Positions 42,354 to 51,649 of a stretch of DNA of 64,000 nt are shown here, piece after piece. The DNA is from RYN-230 sp963837515 (GTDB taxonomy: Bacteria; Actinomycetota; Actinomycetes; Streptosporangiales; Streptosporangiaceae). The translations under genes and the position numbers were made by a program. How positions within the stretch are numbered: position 1 is the first letter of the stretch; each line of letters begins with the position of its first letter. The notes under the pieces were generated by a model. That model saw nothing but the letters and a program-made list of their open reading frames with translations, was not told the DNA's origin and searched no databases. The DNA is taken from the NCBI GenBank assembly GCA_963837515.1, contig CAWINT010000002.1, positions 744,001 to 808,000 of the forward strand, in the 5' to 3' direction.

Positions 42354-42728
42354 TCAGCCGAACAGTTCCGCATAACGCTGCCGGACCGTGGCCGCTGTCT
42401 CATCGGCGGGCGCATCCCACACGGCCTGATTGAAGATCTCGATCTCCACGTAGCCGTCGTAGCCCGCCGCGAGCACGCTCTCCGCGATCGGGCCGAAGTC
42501 GATCACGCCATCGCCGAGATGACCGCGGCCGAGCAGGACGTCGGCGGGCAGCGGGTCCACCCAGTCGCACAGCTGGAAGCTGGCGATCCGGCCGCGGGCC
42601 CGCTCGATCTCGGCCGGCAGCTGGGCCTCCCACCAGACGTGGTAGGTGTCCACCACGACCCCGACCACCTCCGCCGGGAACGGGCGGGCCAGATCCAGCG
42701 CGTCGGCCAGCCGGGAGAGCGCGATCCT
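42354..42728 (-). pseudogene. Sugar phosphate isomerase/epimerase, C-terminal remnant
   Basis: About 125 residues match the C-terminal half of xylose-isomerase-like TIM-barrel enzymes: DALDLARPFPAEVVGVVVDTYHVWWEAQLPAEIERARGRIASFQLCDWVDPLPADVLLGRGHLGDGVIDFGPIAESVL, with the metal-ligand His and Asp. The N-terminal half is missing; the frame instead runs into the antisense of a LacI gene. A deletion has therefore removed its start and promoter. It cannot be functional as such. Confidence 0.85.
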
Positions 42729-42735
42729 GGCCACC

Positions 42736-43035
42736 GGCGGCCCGCGCCCGGACTGCGTGTTCGCGGTGACCGACGTGATGGCGGTAGGCGCGCTGGCCCG
42801 GTTGCGGGCCGCCGGGCTGAATGTGCCCGGGGATATCGCGGTGGCCGGGTTCGACGACATCACCGCGCTGCGGGACATTTACCCGTCGCTGACCACGGTC
42901 CGGCTGCCGCTGCGGCAGATGGGCGAGATGGCGGCCAGCCTGGTACTGCAGCCGGCCGACCAGCCCCGGGTGATCCCGGTCCCCGGCGAGGTCATCCTGC
43001 GGGACAGCACGCTGCCCCAGCCCGGCCGCCGCTGA
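42736..43035 (+). pseudogene. LacI-family regulator, C-terminal remnant
   Basis: About 100 residues match the end of LacI/GalR regulators: PDCVFAVTDVMAVGALARLRAAGLNVPGDIAVAGFDDITALRDIYPSLTTVRLPLRQMGEMAASLV, then a VILRDST end. The HTH and most of the ligand domain are absent. Together with the isomerase remnant on the other strand this shows one deletion that joined two originally divergent genes at about 42730. Confidence 0.87.
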
Positions 43036-43069
43036 CCACCCACGGCCGCCGCTGACCACCCCCGCTGGA

Positions 43070-43119
43070 TCAGCGGTGTAGTTCACCCCCCGGAATTGGG
43101 GGGTGAACTACACCGCTGA
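43070..43119. repeat. 22-bp perfect inverted repeat (hairpin)
   Basis: Left arm 43070-43091 and right arm 43098-43119 are exact reverse complements around the 6-base loop GGAATT. It includes a run of six C facing six G. It could be a terminator for the former LacI gene or a mobile-element trace. Confidence 0.85.
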
Positions 43120-43197
43120 CGGATCCAGGCGCGCCGCTGACGGATCCAGGCGCGCCGCTGACGGATCCAGGCGCGCCGCTGACGGATCCAGGCGCGC
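43114..43197. repeat. 21-bp tandem repeat, four units
   Basis: Four units of cgctgacggatccaggcgcgc lie at 43114-43134, 43135-43155, 43156-43176 and 43177-43197, and truncated versions follow. The first unit overlaps the right arm of the hairpin, so the array may have grown from that arm. Confidence 0.93.
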
Positions 43198-43316
43198 CGC
43201 TGACCGCCGCTGACCGCCCCGGGCCGGTGCCTCCGGGTCCTCCACCGCTCCCGGGTGATCCGGGGCGCGGCGGGGTCTTGCGGGCGCGCTGGCCGGGTCG
43301 GGTACGTTCACCCCAC

Positions 43317-43332
43317 TGGAAAGCGCTTGCCA
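43317..43332. promoter_or_regulatory. LacI-family operator-like palindrome
   Basis: TGGAAAGCGCTTGCCA has the AAGCGCTT core flanked by TGG and CCA with one mismatched pair. It agrees with the general LacI/CcpA operator form. It lies 37 bases before the remnant aldehyde dehydrogenase start, and a LacI remnant lies 280 bases upstream, so it likely marks the old promoter of the amine-catabolism operon. Confidence 0.6.
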
Positions 43333-43368
43333 ACGCCACGGCAGGCGGCCGCTGAGGCGTGAGCTGGG

Positions 43369-43508
43369 GTGGAGCAGGTGCAGACGGGCCAGCAGGCCTG
43401 GTCGGAGTCGGTGTTCCGGGATGGTGCCTTCCAGCGGCCCGCCAGCGGCGCCACCCTCGACGTGCGAGACAAGGCCTCCGGGGAGATCTTCGGCCGGGCT
43501 GGGCTTGG
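43369..43508 (+). pseudogene. Aldehyde dehydrogenase, N-terminal remnant
   Basis: The first about 45 residues (EQVQTGQQAWSESVFRDGAFQRP, then SGATLDVRDKASGEIFGRAG) match the N-terminus of benzaldehyde-type NAD-dependent aldehyde dehydrogenases. The reading then breaks into an amino acid permease sequence at about 43508. Nothing of the catalytic part remains. GTG 43369 would be its original start. Confidence 0.75.
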
Positions 43509-44271
43509 CCTGAGGAGACCGGGAACCCCCGGCGCCACGTGCCCCACGCCGTCTTCCTGTCCATCGCGCTCATGGTCGTCAGCTACGTACTGTTCGCCTA
43601 CGCCACGGTCACCGGGTTCGGCTACAGCGGGGTCAAGCTGGCGGCCGCCCCGATCCCGTTCATCACCGTGTCCGGGAACATCGCGGCGTGGCTGGCCGCG
43701 TTCGCGTACATCGCCGGGATGACCTCCACCCTGGGCGTGCTGATCGCGGCCGCCAACTCGCAGTCCCGGCTGATCTTCAACGCGGGGCGGGAGGGCCTGC
43801 TGCCGCGCTGGCTCGGCCAGGTGCACCCGGACCGGCGCACCCGATGAACGCCATCTACGCGTTCGTCGCGCTGGCCGGCGGCATCATCCTGATCTGGGTG
43901 CTCGGCCACGTCATCGGCGGGCACACCGGCAGCATGGACCCGCTCGCCTTCTTCGCCGAGTCCTCGACGATGGGCACGATCCTGGTCCTCGTGGTCTACT
44001 TCCTGGCCAACCTGGCCCTGCCGTTCTACTACCGCAGATACCGGCCGGACGAGTTCAGCGTGGTCAAGCACGCGGTGCTGCCCATCCTCGGCATGCTGGC
44101 CATCGCGGTGCCGGTGTACTACCTGGTCAAGCCGGGCCAGCCGGCGCCGTACAGCTGTTCCCGTACCCGGCGCTGGTCATCCTGGTGCTGGCGGTGGCCT
44201 ACGCGGTGGTGCTCAGCCGCCGCGACCCCGGGCTGGGGGAGCGGGCTGGCTCGATCATCGCCGATGAGTAA
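43506..44271 (+). pseudogene. APC-family amino acid/amine permease, 5'-truncated and frameshifted
   Basis: Permease sequence begins at PEETGNPRRHVPHAVFLSIALMVV (43510) and continues through several helices. It shifts frame at about 43840 (RRTR-stop against MNAIYAFVALAGG in the next frame, one C missing) and again at about 44151 (GQPAPY, then LFPYPALVILVLAVAYAVVL in the third frame, one C missing). It ends with TAA at 44269. The N-terminal half is deleted. In intact actinobacterial clusters such permeases import the amine for the oxidase that follows. Confidence 0.82.
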
Positions 44272-44331
44272 CCCTGGACGGTGCGGGGGCGGTGGCCCGG
44301 CGCGTTTCGTTAGGCATGGGAGGCAGCAGCG

Positions 44332-46266
44332 ATGACGGACACGGCCACCACGGTGGCGCGCAGCAGCGGCCCGGTGCCGGCCCACCCGCTCGAGCCGGCC
44401 AGCGCGGCCGAGTACCGGGCCGGGCGGGACATCCTGGCCGCGGCCGGGCTGCTGGCCGGGCCGGTGCGGTTCGCCTATTACGGGCTGGAGGAACCGCCCA
44501 AGGACGAGGTGCTCGGCGCCGGCCCCGGCCAGGCGCTGGAGCGCCGGCTCCGGGCCTTCCTGCTCAACGCGGAGACCGGCGAGTCCGCCGACGTCGTGAT
44601 CTCGCTCACCCGGCGGGAGGTGGCCAGCCGGCGCGTCCTCGACCCGCGCACCGACGGGCAGCTGCCGATCACCGACGCCGACTTCGCCACCGCCGAGGAG
44701 GTGGTGCACGCCGACCCGGGCTGGCGGGCGGCGATGGCCCGGCGGGGGCTGCACGACGTGCGCACGATCCGGGCCTGCCCGCTGACCGCCGGGTCGTTCC
44801 CGTTCCCGGGCGAGGAGGGCCGCCGGCTGGTCCGGGTGCTCGCGTTCGTCCACGACGACCAGCACAACTACGCCTGGGCGCACCCGGTGGACGGGGTGTG
44901 CGCGTATGTGGACCTGATCGAGCGGCGGGTCATCGAGCTGATCGACGAGTTCGAGCTGCCGGTGCCGCCGGAGTCCGGCGACTACGACGACCCGCGGGTG
45001 CGCGGGCCGCACCGGGACACGCTGCGGCCCATCGAGATCACCCAGCCGGAGGGGCCCAGCTTCACCCTGGACGGGCACCTGCTGCGCTGGCAGGGGTGGT
45101 CGATGCGGGTCGGCTTCGACGCCCGGGAGGGGCTGACCCTGCATCAGGTCAGCATCGCCGACGGCGGCCGGGACCGGCCGGTGCTCTACCGGGCGTCCAT
45201 CCCGGAGATGGTCGTGCCCTACGGCGACCCGGAATTCCGGTTCTGGCAGGCCTACTTCGACTCCGGCGAGTACCTGGCCGGCAAGTGGGCCAACTCGCTG
45301 GAGCTCGGCTGTGACTGCCTCGGCGAGATCACCTACCTGGACGCCACGGTCACCGGGGACAGCGGGGAGCCGCGGGCCATCCGGAACGCGGTCTGCATCC
45401 ACGAGGAGGACTTCGGCATCCTCTGGAAGCACACCGACATCTTCAACGGCTCAGCCCAGTCCCGCCGGCAGCGCCGCCTGGTGGTGTCCTTCTTCACCAC
45501 CATCGGCAACTACGACTACGGCTTCTACTGGTACTTCTACCTGGACGGGACGATCGAGTGCGAGATCAAGCTGACCGGGGCGCTGTTCACCGCCGCCCAC
45601 CCGGGCGGCCCGCACCCGCACTCCACCGAGGTCGCGCCGGGCCTGGGGGCACCCGCGCACCAGCACCTGTTCAGCGCGCGGCTGGATATGGACGTGGACG
45701 GGGCGGCCAACGCGGTCGAGGAGGTGGACGTGGCCGGGCTGCCGATCGGGCCCGGCAACCCGTACGGCAACGCGCTAGTGCAGCAGGTGACCCGGCTGCG
45801 CACCGAGGCCCAGGCGGCGCGGCGGGCCGACGGTGCCCGCGGCCGGACCTGGCGGGTGATCAGTACCGAGCGGGCCAACCGGTTCGGCCACCCGGTCAGC
45901 TACACACTCTGCCCCGAGGCGTCTCCCGTGTTGCTGGGCGACCCGGCGTCGCCGGTCGCCGCGCGGGCCGGGTTCGCCACCCAGCATCTGTGGGTCACCC
46001 GGTATGACCCGGCGCAGCGGTACCCGGCGGGGGACTACGTCAACCAGCACCCCGGGGGAGCCGGGCTGCCTGCGTTCATCGCCGGCGACCGGGACATCGA
46101 CGGGACGGACGTTGTGGTCTGGCACACCTTCGGCCCGACGCACTTCCCCCGGCTGGAGGACTGGCCGGTGATGCCGGTGGCGCGGTGCGGCTTCACGCTG
46201 AAGCCGACCGGGTTCTTCGACCGGAACCCCACGCTGGACGTGCCGCCACCGAAGCACCACTGCTGA
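44332..46266 (+). CDS. Copper-containing primary amine oxidase
   Basis: The 644-residue enzyme oxidises primary amines (tyramine, phenylethylamine and similar) to aldehydes, ammonia and H2O2 using topaquinone and Cu. The cofactor precursor is Tyr394 in NYDYGFYW, the base is Asp310 (YFDSGEYLAG), and copper ligands are His443 and His445 (HQHLF) and His604 (HFPRLEDW). All domains are present and intact: N2, N3 and the large catalytic domain. ATG 44332 follows GGGAGG. Its presumed partner genes, permease and aldehyde dehydrogenase, are remnants just upstream, so expression or supply is questionable. Confidence 0.94.
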   Translation: MTDTATTVARSSGPVPAHPLEPASAAEYRAGRDILAAAGLLAGPVRFAYYGLEEPPKDEVLGAGPGQALERRLRAFLLNAETGESADVVISLTRREVASRRVLDPRTDGQLPITDADFATAEEVVHADPGWRAAMARRGLHDVRTIRACPLTAGSFPFPGEEGRRLVRVLAFVHDDQHNYAWAHPVDGVCAYVDLIERRVIELIDEFELPVPPESGDYDDPRVRGPHRDTLRPIEITQPEGPSFTLDGHLLRWQGWSMRVGFDAREGLTLHQVSIADGGRDRPVLYRASIPEMVVPYGDPEFRFWQAYFDSGEYLAGKWANSLELGCDCLGEITYLDATVTGDSGEPRAIRNAVCIHEEDFGILWKHTDIFNGSAQSRRQRRLVVSFFTTIGNYDYGFYWYFYLDGTIECEIKLTGALFTAAHPGGPHPHSTEVAPGLGAPAHQHLFSARLDMDVDGAANAVEEVDVAGLPIGPGNPYGNALVQQVTRLRTEAQAARRADGARGRTWRVISTERANRFGHPVSYTLCPEASPVLLGDPASPVAARAGFATQHLWVTRYDPAQRYPAGDYVNQHPGGAGLPAFIAGDRDIDGTDVVVWHTFGPTHFPRLEDWPVMPVARCGFTLKPTGFFDRNPTLDVPPPKHHC

Positions 46267-46362
46267 GGGGGCGGCGCTCCACGGGCCCGGCGGAGCCCCG
46301 CCAGCCGGGCTGTGGCCGGCCGGGCGGCCGATCACTGGCCGGCATGCGGCAGGATAGGGGTT

Positions 46363-47358
46363 ATGCAGCAGCCGCGGGACTTCTCGCTCTACGGCGCCGT
46401 TGACCTGGGTGCGCGGCAGGCGGCCGCGAAACGGGCCCAGCAGGCAGCCGCCCGTGCTGAGGGGGCAGCGCCCCCGCAGGACGGGAACGTCATCGATGTG
46501 TCCGAAGAGACGTTCAACACCGACGTCATCGACCGGTCGCGGTCGGTACCGGTCATCCTCGACCTGTGGGCCGACTGGTGCGGCCCGTGCAAGCAGCTCA
46601 GCCCGATCCTGGAGAAGCTAGCCGCCGAGGCGGACGGCGCCTGGGTGCTGGCCAAGATCGACGTGGACGCGAACCAGCAGCTGGCGGGCGCGATGCAGGT
46701 GCAGAGCATCCCCAGCGTCCTCGCCGTGATCGGCGGCCAGCTGGTGCCGCTGTTCCAGGGCGCCCTGCCCGAGCAGCACGTCCGCCAGTACCTGGCCCAG
46801 GTCATGCAGCTCGCCGAGCAGCTCGGGCAGTCCGGCCAGGGTGGCCAGCCGGCCGAGGGCCAGCCCGGGAACGGCCAGCCGGGTGAAGCCGGTCCCGGCG
46901 GCGCGCCGGGACCGGGGATGCGCGGTGGCCCGCCCGGCCCGATGGGCGACCCGGCGTTCGACGAGGCCCGGCAGGCCATGGAGCGCGGTGATCTGGAAGC
47001 CGCCGCGGCGGCCTTCCAGCGGGTGCTCGCGAACTCGCCGGGGGAGCCGGTCGCGCGGATGGGCCTGGCCCAGGTGGAGCTGATCCGGCGGGTGAGCTCC
47101 TACGACGAGCAGGAGGCGCGCCGGGCCGCCGCGGAGAATCCCGCGGACGTCGATGCGCAGGCCCGGGTAGCCGACGTCGAGGTGGCGGCGGGCCGTCCGG
47201 ACGCCGCCTTCGACCGGCTGCTCGGTACCATCCGGCGGACGGCTGGGGCGGACCGGGACCGGGCCCGGGCGCACCTGGTCGGCCTGTTCGAGGTGTTCCC
47301 GCCGGGGGACTCACGGGTCGCCAAGGCCCGAGCCACGCTGTCCAGCCTGCTCTTTTAG
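46363..47358 (+). CDS. cnoX: CnoX/YbbN-type thioredoxin-fold co-chaperone
   Basis: The 331-residue protein starts MQQPRDFSLYGAVDLG, then a thioredoxin domain with a WCGPC centre (Cys73/Cys76), a Gln/Gly/Pro-rich linker (about 165-200) and a C-terminal TPR-like region (FDEARQAMERGDLEAAAAAFQRVLANSPGEP). CnoX-type proteins protect substrates from over-oxidation and pass them to chaperones. ATG 46363 is preferred over the earlier frame. An 87-bp repeat begins on its stop codon. Confidence 0.9.
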   Translation: MQQPRDFSLYGAVDLGARQAAAKRAQQAAARAEGAAPPQDGNVIDVSEETFNTDVIDRSRSVPVILDLWADWCGPCKQLSPILEKLAAEADGAWVLAKIDVDANQQLAGAMQVQSIPSVLAVIGGQLVPLFQGALPEQHVRQYLAQVMQLAEQLGQSGQGGQPAEGQPGNGQPGEAGPGGAPGPGMRGGPPGPMGDPAFDEARQAMERGDLEAAAAAFQRVLANSPGEPVARMGLAQVELIRRVSSYDEQEARRAAAENPADVDAQARVADVEVAAGRPDAAFDRLLGTIRRTAGADRDRARAHLVGLFEVFPPGDSRVAKARATLSSLLF

Positions 47359-47573
47359 CCCGGGGGGGCGACCCCCCGGAGCCCCCCGGGATCACCGGCT
47401 CAGCGAGACCCTCCTGCGTCGGGCCTCCCCTCGCCGGTCAATAAGCCCGGGGGGGCGACCCCCCGGAGCCCCCCGGGATCACCGGCTCAGCGAGACCCTC
47501 CTGCGTCGGGCCTCCCCTCGCCGGTCAATAAGCCCGGGGGGGCGACCCCCCGGAGCCCCCCGGGATCACCGGC
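47358..47573. repeat. 87-bp hairpin repeat, two and a half copies
   Basis: Identical 87-bp units start at 47358 and 47445, and a third, cut after about 42 bases, starts at 47532. Each contains a C/G-rich stem (CCCGGGGGG with CCCCCCGG around a short loop, then another CCCCCCGGG) and a weaker ACCGGC/GCCGGT arm ending in TCAATAA. The same unit with small changes recurs at 51149 and, in part, at 60547. It sits at the 3' end of cnoX and the MarR-like gene. Confidence 0.93.
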
Positions 47574-47580
47574 GCACCGC

Positions 47581-48095
47581 CTAGCGGTTCCGGCCGTCGG
47601 GCGGGGCGGCGCTGGCCAGCTGCTCCAGGGCCGGAAGGGCCGCCGCCAGCGCGGCGGTCTGCTCCGGGGTCAGGGCGCGCAGGCTGTCCGCCAGCTGCGT
47701 GGCGGTATCCTGCCTGATCCGCTCCAGGATCGTGTGCCCGGCCGGGGTCACCGCCAGGGTGCTGGCCCGGGCGTCCCCGGGCACGGAGCCGCGCTGCACG
47801 TAACCGTGCTCCTCCAGCACGGTGACCATGCGGGTCAGCGTCGAGGGGGCGATCTTCTCGGCGGCCGCCAGGTCGCCGAGGCGCAACGGGCCGTCCCGGT
47901 CCACGGTGGCCAGCGCGGACAGCTGGGTCGGCGTGAGCCCGGCCAGGTCGTGCCGGCGCAGGCTGCGCGACACCCGGGCGATGGCCACCCGGAGCCGGGC
48001 GACGTCGATGTCCGGCTGGGCTGGCTGGGCGGCTGGGCCGGCTGGGCCGGGGTGGTCAGCCCGGTCTGGCCGACGGATGCTCCTGCGTTGCGCAC
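47581..48095 (-). pseudogene. MarR-family regulator with displaced start (probable frameshift)
   Basis: The C-terminal about 130 residues are a clear MarR domain (DVARLRVAIARVSRSLRRHDLAGLTPTQLSALATVDRDG ... EKIAPSTLTRMVTVLEEHGYVQRGSVPGDARASTLAVT). In this frame there is no start codon near the expected N-terminus; the first usable one, GTG 47973, is within helix 1. A GTG at 48095 opens a good N-terminus (VRNAGASVGQTGLTTPAQPAQ) in another frame. Between them lies a slippery run of GGCTGGGC repeats (48010-48050). A frameshift by slippage is likely, reversible in principle. Confidence 0.6.
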
Positions 48096-48210
48096 ACCTG
48101 CAGGGTACGCGCCAGGGGCTGGCTGGATCACCTGGGCCGTGGTGGCACGATTGAGTCCTGCACCACGGCGGTGCACGCTGCCCCAGGCCGGGCGGAAGGC
48201 AGGGAGAGAC

Positions 48211-49614
<1,404 letters not shown>

Positions 49615-49651
49615 CGTTCCTGCACCCGGGCTCGTCGGCCAGAATGGAGGG

Positions 49652-50224
49652 ATGCAGGAGGATCTCACCGGCCGGCTGCTGGTCGCCACGCCGCTGCTGG
49701 GTGACCCGAACTTCCGGCGTACCGTCGTCCTGATCGTCGAAGACGAGCCAGAAGAGGGCACCCTCGGGGTCGTGCTCAACCGGCCGACCGAGGTGCCCGT
49801 CGGCCAGGTGCTGGAATCCTGGACCGACCTGGTGACTGGCCCTTCGGTGGTGTTCCGCGGCGGGCCGGTCGCGCCGAACAGCGCGCTGGCTCTGGCCATC
49901 GTGCCCGGGGACACCGAACCGGTGGGCTGGCGGGCGCTGGACGGCTCGGCGGTGATGTCCCGGGTCGGCCTGGTCGATCTCGATGCCCCCCCGGAACTGC
50001 TGGCGGGCGGGATCGCCTCGCTGCGGGTGTTCGCCGGCTACGCCGGCTGGGCGCCCCGCCAGCTGCAGGCCGAGATGGACGAGGGTGCCTGGTACGTGCT
50101 GTCCGGGGAGCCCGCGGACCCCTTCGCGGCCGAGCCCGGGCGGCTGTGGCAGGCGGTACTGCGCCGCCAGGGCGGCAACCTGGCGATGGTGGCCACCTAC
50201 CCGGACGATCCGACGTCCAACTGA
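49652..50224 (+). CDS. YqgE/AlgH family protein
   Basis: The 190-residue protein (MQEDLTGRLLVATPLLGDPNFRRTVVLIVEDEPEEGTLGVVLNRPTE) matches the conserved UPF0301 family, including FRGGPV, RVFAGYAGWAPRQLQAEMDEGAWYVL. Its function is not settled; in some bacteria it affects alginate expression. It follows malic enzyme by 37 bases and precedes DUF3039. Confidence 0.9.
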   Translation: MQEDLTGRLLVATPLLGDPNFRRTVVLIVEDEPEEGTLGVVLNRPTEVPVGQVLESWTDLVTGPSVVFRGGPVAPNSALALAIVPGDTEPVGWRALDGSAVMSRVGLVDLDAPPELLAGGIASLRVFAGYAGWAPRQLQAEMDEGAWYVLSGEPADPFAAEPGRLWQAVLRRQGGNLAMVATYPDDPTSN

Positions 50225-50277
50225 TGGTTCCCGGCGCTGTGCCGGGCAGCGGCGGCCGCCGCGTAGACTCCGCTCCC

Positions 50278-50535
50278 ATGAGCACTGAGGTTCTTCCCGA
50301 TACCGGGACCCGCGAGGACACCGGCACCACGTCCGACGTCTCGTTCGGCGACGGCGACCACGAGCGCTTCGCGCACTACGTCGAGAAGGACAAGATCGTC
50401 AACAGCGCGGTGACCGGCACGCCGGTGATCGCGCTATGCGGCAAGGTGTGGGTGCCCAGCCGGGATCCGAAGCGGTTCCCAGTCTGCCCGGACTGCAAGC
50501 GGATCTTCGAGTCGCTGCCGTCCGGCGACGGCTGA
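50278..50535 (+). CDS. DUF3039 protein
   Basis: An 85-residue protein (MSTEVLPDTGTREDT) with the conserved DUF3039 core: HERFAHYVEKDKIVNSAVTGTPVIALCGKVWVPSRDPKRFPVCPDCKRIFESL. The Cys of ALCGKVWVP and CPDC can bind a zinc ion. The family is found in almost all actinobacteria, with unknown role. ATG 50278 is preferred, while the frame extends further 5'. It is convergent with pncA. Confidence 0.87.
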   Translation: MSTEVLPDTGTREDTGTTSDVSFGDGDHERFAHYVEKDKIVNSAVTGTPVIALCGKVWVPSRDPKRFPVCPDCKRIFESLPSGDG

Positions 50536-50561
50536 CCCGCCCCGCGCGCCCCGGAACACCC

Positions 50562-51128
50562 TTACCGCATAACGGCCTCACCGCTGAGGGTGAGGCCGGC
50601 CTGGCGCATGTCGTCGAGGGCTTCCCGGGTAGTGGTGGGGTCCACCCCGGCCGTCAGGCCCAGCAGCACCCGCGTCGCGAAGCCGCCCCTGGCGGCGTCG
50701 ATGGCGGTCGCGCGGACGCAGTAGTCGGTGGCGATGCCGACCACGTCCACCTCGGTCACCCCGTGGTTCCGCAGCCAGTCGGCGAGCGGGGTGCCGGCCG
50801 GGTCGCTGCCCTCGAACGCGCTGTAGGCCGCCTCGTGCGCGCCCTTGCTGAACACCGCCTCGACCCGGCTGGTGTCCAGATCGGGATGGAACTGCGCGCC
50901 GGGCGTGCCGGCCACGCAGTGCGGCGGCCAGGACCGCGCGAAATCCGGCTCGGCGGAGAAGTGAGCGCCCGGGTCAACGTGGTAGTCGCGGGAGGCGACC
51001 ACGTGCGGGTACCCCGCCTCCGCCACGTAGCGGCTGATCTTCCGAGCCACCTCGCCGCCGCCGGCCACGGCCAGGGAGCCGCCTTCGCAGAAGTCGTTCT
51101 GCACGTCCACGATCACCAGCGCGCGCAC
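50562..51128 (-). CDS. pncA: Nicotinamidase
   Basis: Nicotinamidase converts nicotinamide to nicotinate for NAD salvage and activates pyrazinamide. The 188-residue protein has the catalytic triad Asp8 (VIVDVQNDF), Lys95 (FSKGAHEAAYSAF) and Cys137 (GIATDYCVRATA), and metal ligands in RDYHVDPGAH. The next NAD salvage gene, pncB, lies about 2.5 kb downstream. Upstream is a cluster of 87-bp hairpin repeats. Confidence 0.94.
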   Translation of the reverse strand: MRALVIVDVQNDFCEGGSLAVAGGGEVARKISRYVAEAGYPHVVASRDYHVDPGAHFSAEPDFARSWPPHCVAGTPGAQFHPDLDTSRVEAVFSKGAHEAAYSAFEGSDPAGTPLADWLRNHGVTEVDVVGIATDYCVRATAIDAARGGFATRVLLGLTAGVDPTTTREALDDMRQAGLTLSGEAVMR

Positions 51129-51148
51129 GCCCTGAGCGTACTCTGCTA

Positions 51149-51407
51149 GCCCGGGGGGACGACCCCCCGGAGCCCCCCGGGATCACCGGCTCAGCGAGAC
51201 CCTCCTGCGGAGGGCCTCCCCTCGCCGGTCAATAAGCCCGGGGGGACGACCCCCCGGAGCCCCCCGGGATCACCGGCTCAGCGAGACCCTCCTGCGGAGG
51301 GCCTCCCCTCGCCGGTCAATAAGCCCGGGGGGACGACCCCCCGGAGCCCCCCGGGATCACCGGCTCAGCGAGACCCTCCTGCGCCGGGCCTCCCCTCGCC
51401 GGTCAAT
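51149..51407. repeat. 87-bp hairpin repeat, three copies
   Basis: Three copies start at 51149, 51236 and 51323. They match the units at 47358 with single-base changes, e.g. in the CCTCCTGCGGAGG inner arm, which is a perfect small hairpin in the first two copies and broken in the third. They lie upstream of pncA. The arrangement resembles REP-like dispersed elements. Confidence 0.93.
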
Positions 51408-51649
51408 GGCCCGGGGCGGGCCGGGCGCCCGCCCCGGCCCGCTCATAATCACCCCGGCGGCATCGCCATCGCCCACATGTCACCCCGGTGGGGTGCCGTC
51501 GTGGCTCACATGTCTCCCCAGCGGGCCGCTGCCGCCCACCTTTCACCCCAACGGTTCGGTTATTTGCGTACTTTGTCAGCTTCTGGCCGGCCATCTGGGG
51601 AAGAGTCGCGAGGGGCGGTTGCGCCGGGTGATTCGGCCGGAGGGTGGGG
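51408..51649. other. Intergenic region with weak repeats
   Basis: After the repeats there are about 240 bases without a credible gene. CACATGTC occurs at two places 37 bases apart (around 51474 and 51509), each followed by a C-rich run. The stretch up to 51649 is likely the 3' region of the YbaK-like gene. Confidence 0.3.

Larger units (their letters stand above)
43036..43368. other. Repeat-rich gap between LacI and aldehyde dehydrogenase remnants
   Basis: These 333 bases contain a direct repeat of CCGCCGCTGACCACCC, a long hairpin at 43070-43119, four 21-bp tandem units at 43114-43197 and a LacI-type operator at 43317-43332. No gene is visible. A minus-strand frame with PGSVSGA repeats is just the array read through. 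Confidence 0.6.

Noticed and set aside
43070..43573. Minus-strand frame with PGSVSGA repeats
   Set aside because: It is the 21-bp array translated; the rest is antisense to the permease remnant.
46802..47395. Frames beginning MIPGGSGGS (also at 50974-51186)
   Set aside because: They start inside the 87-bp hairpin repeat and run antisense through cnoX and pncA; they are repeat artefacts.
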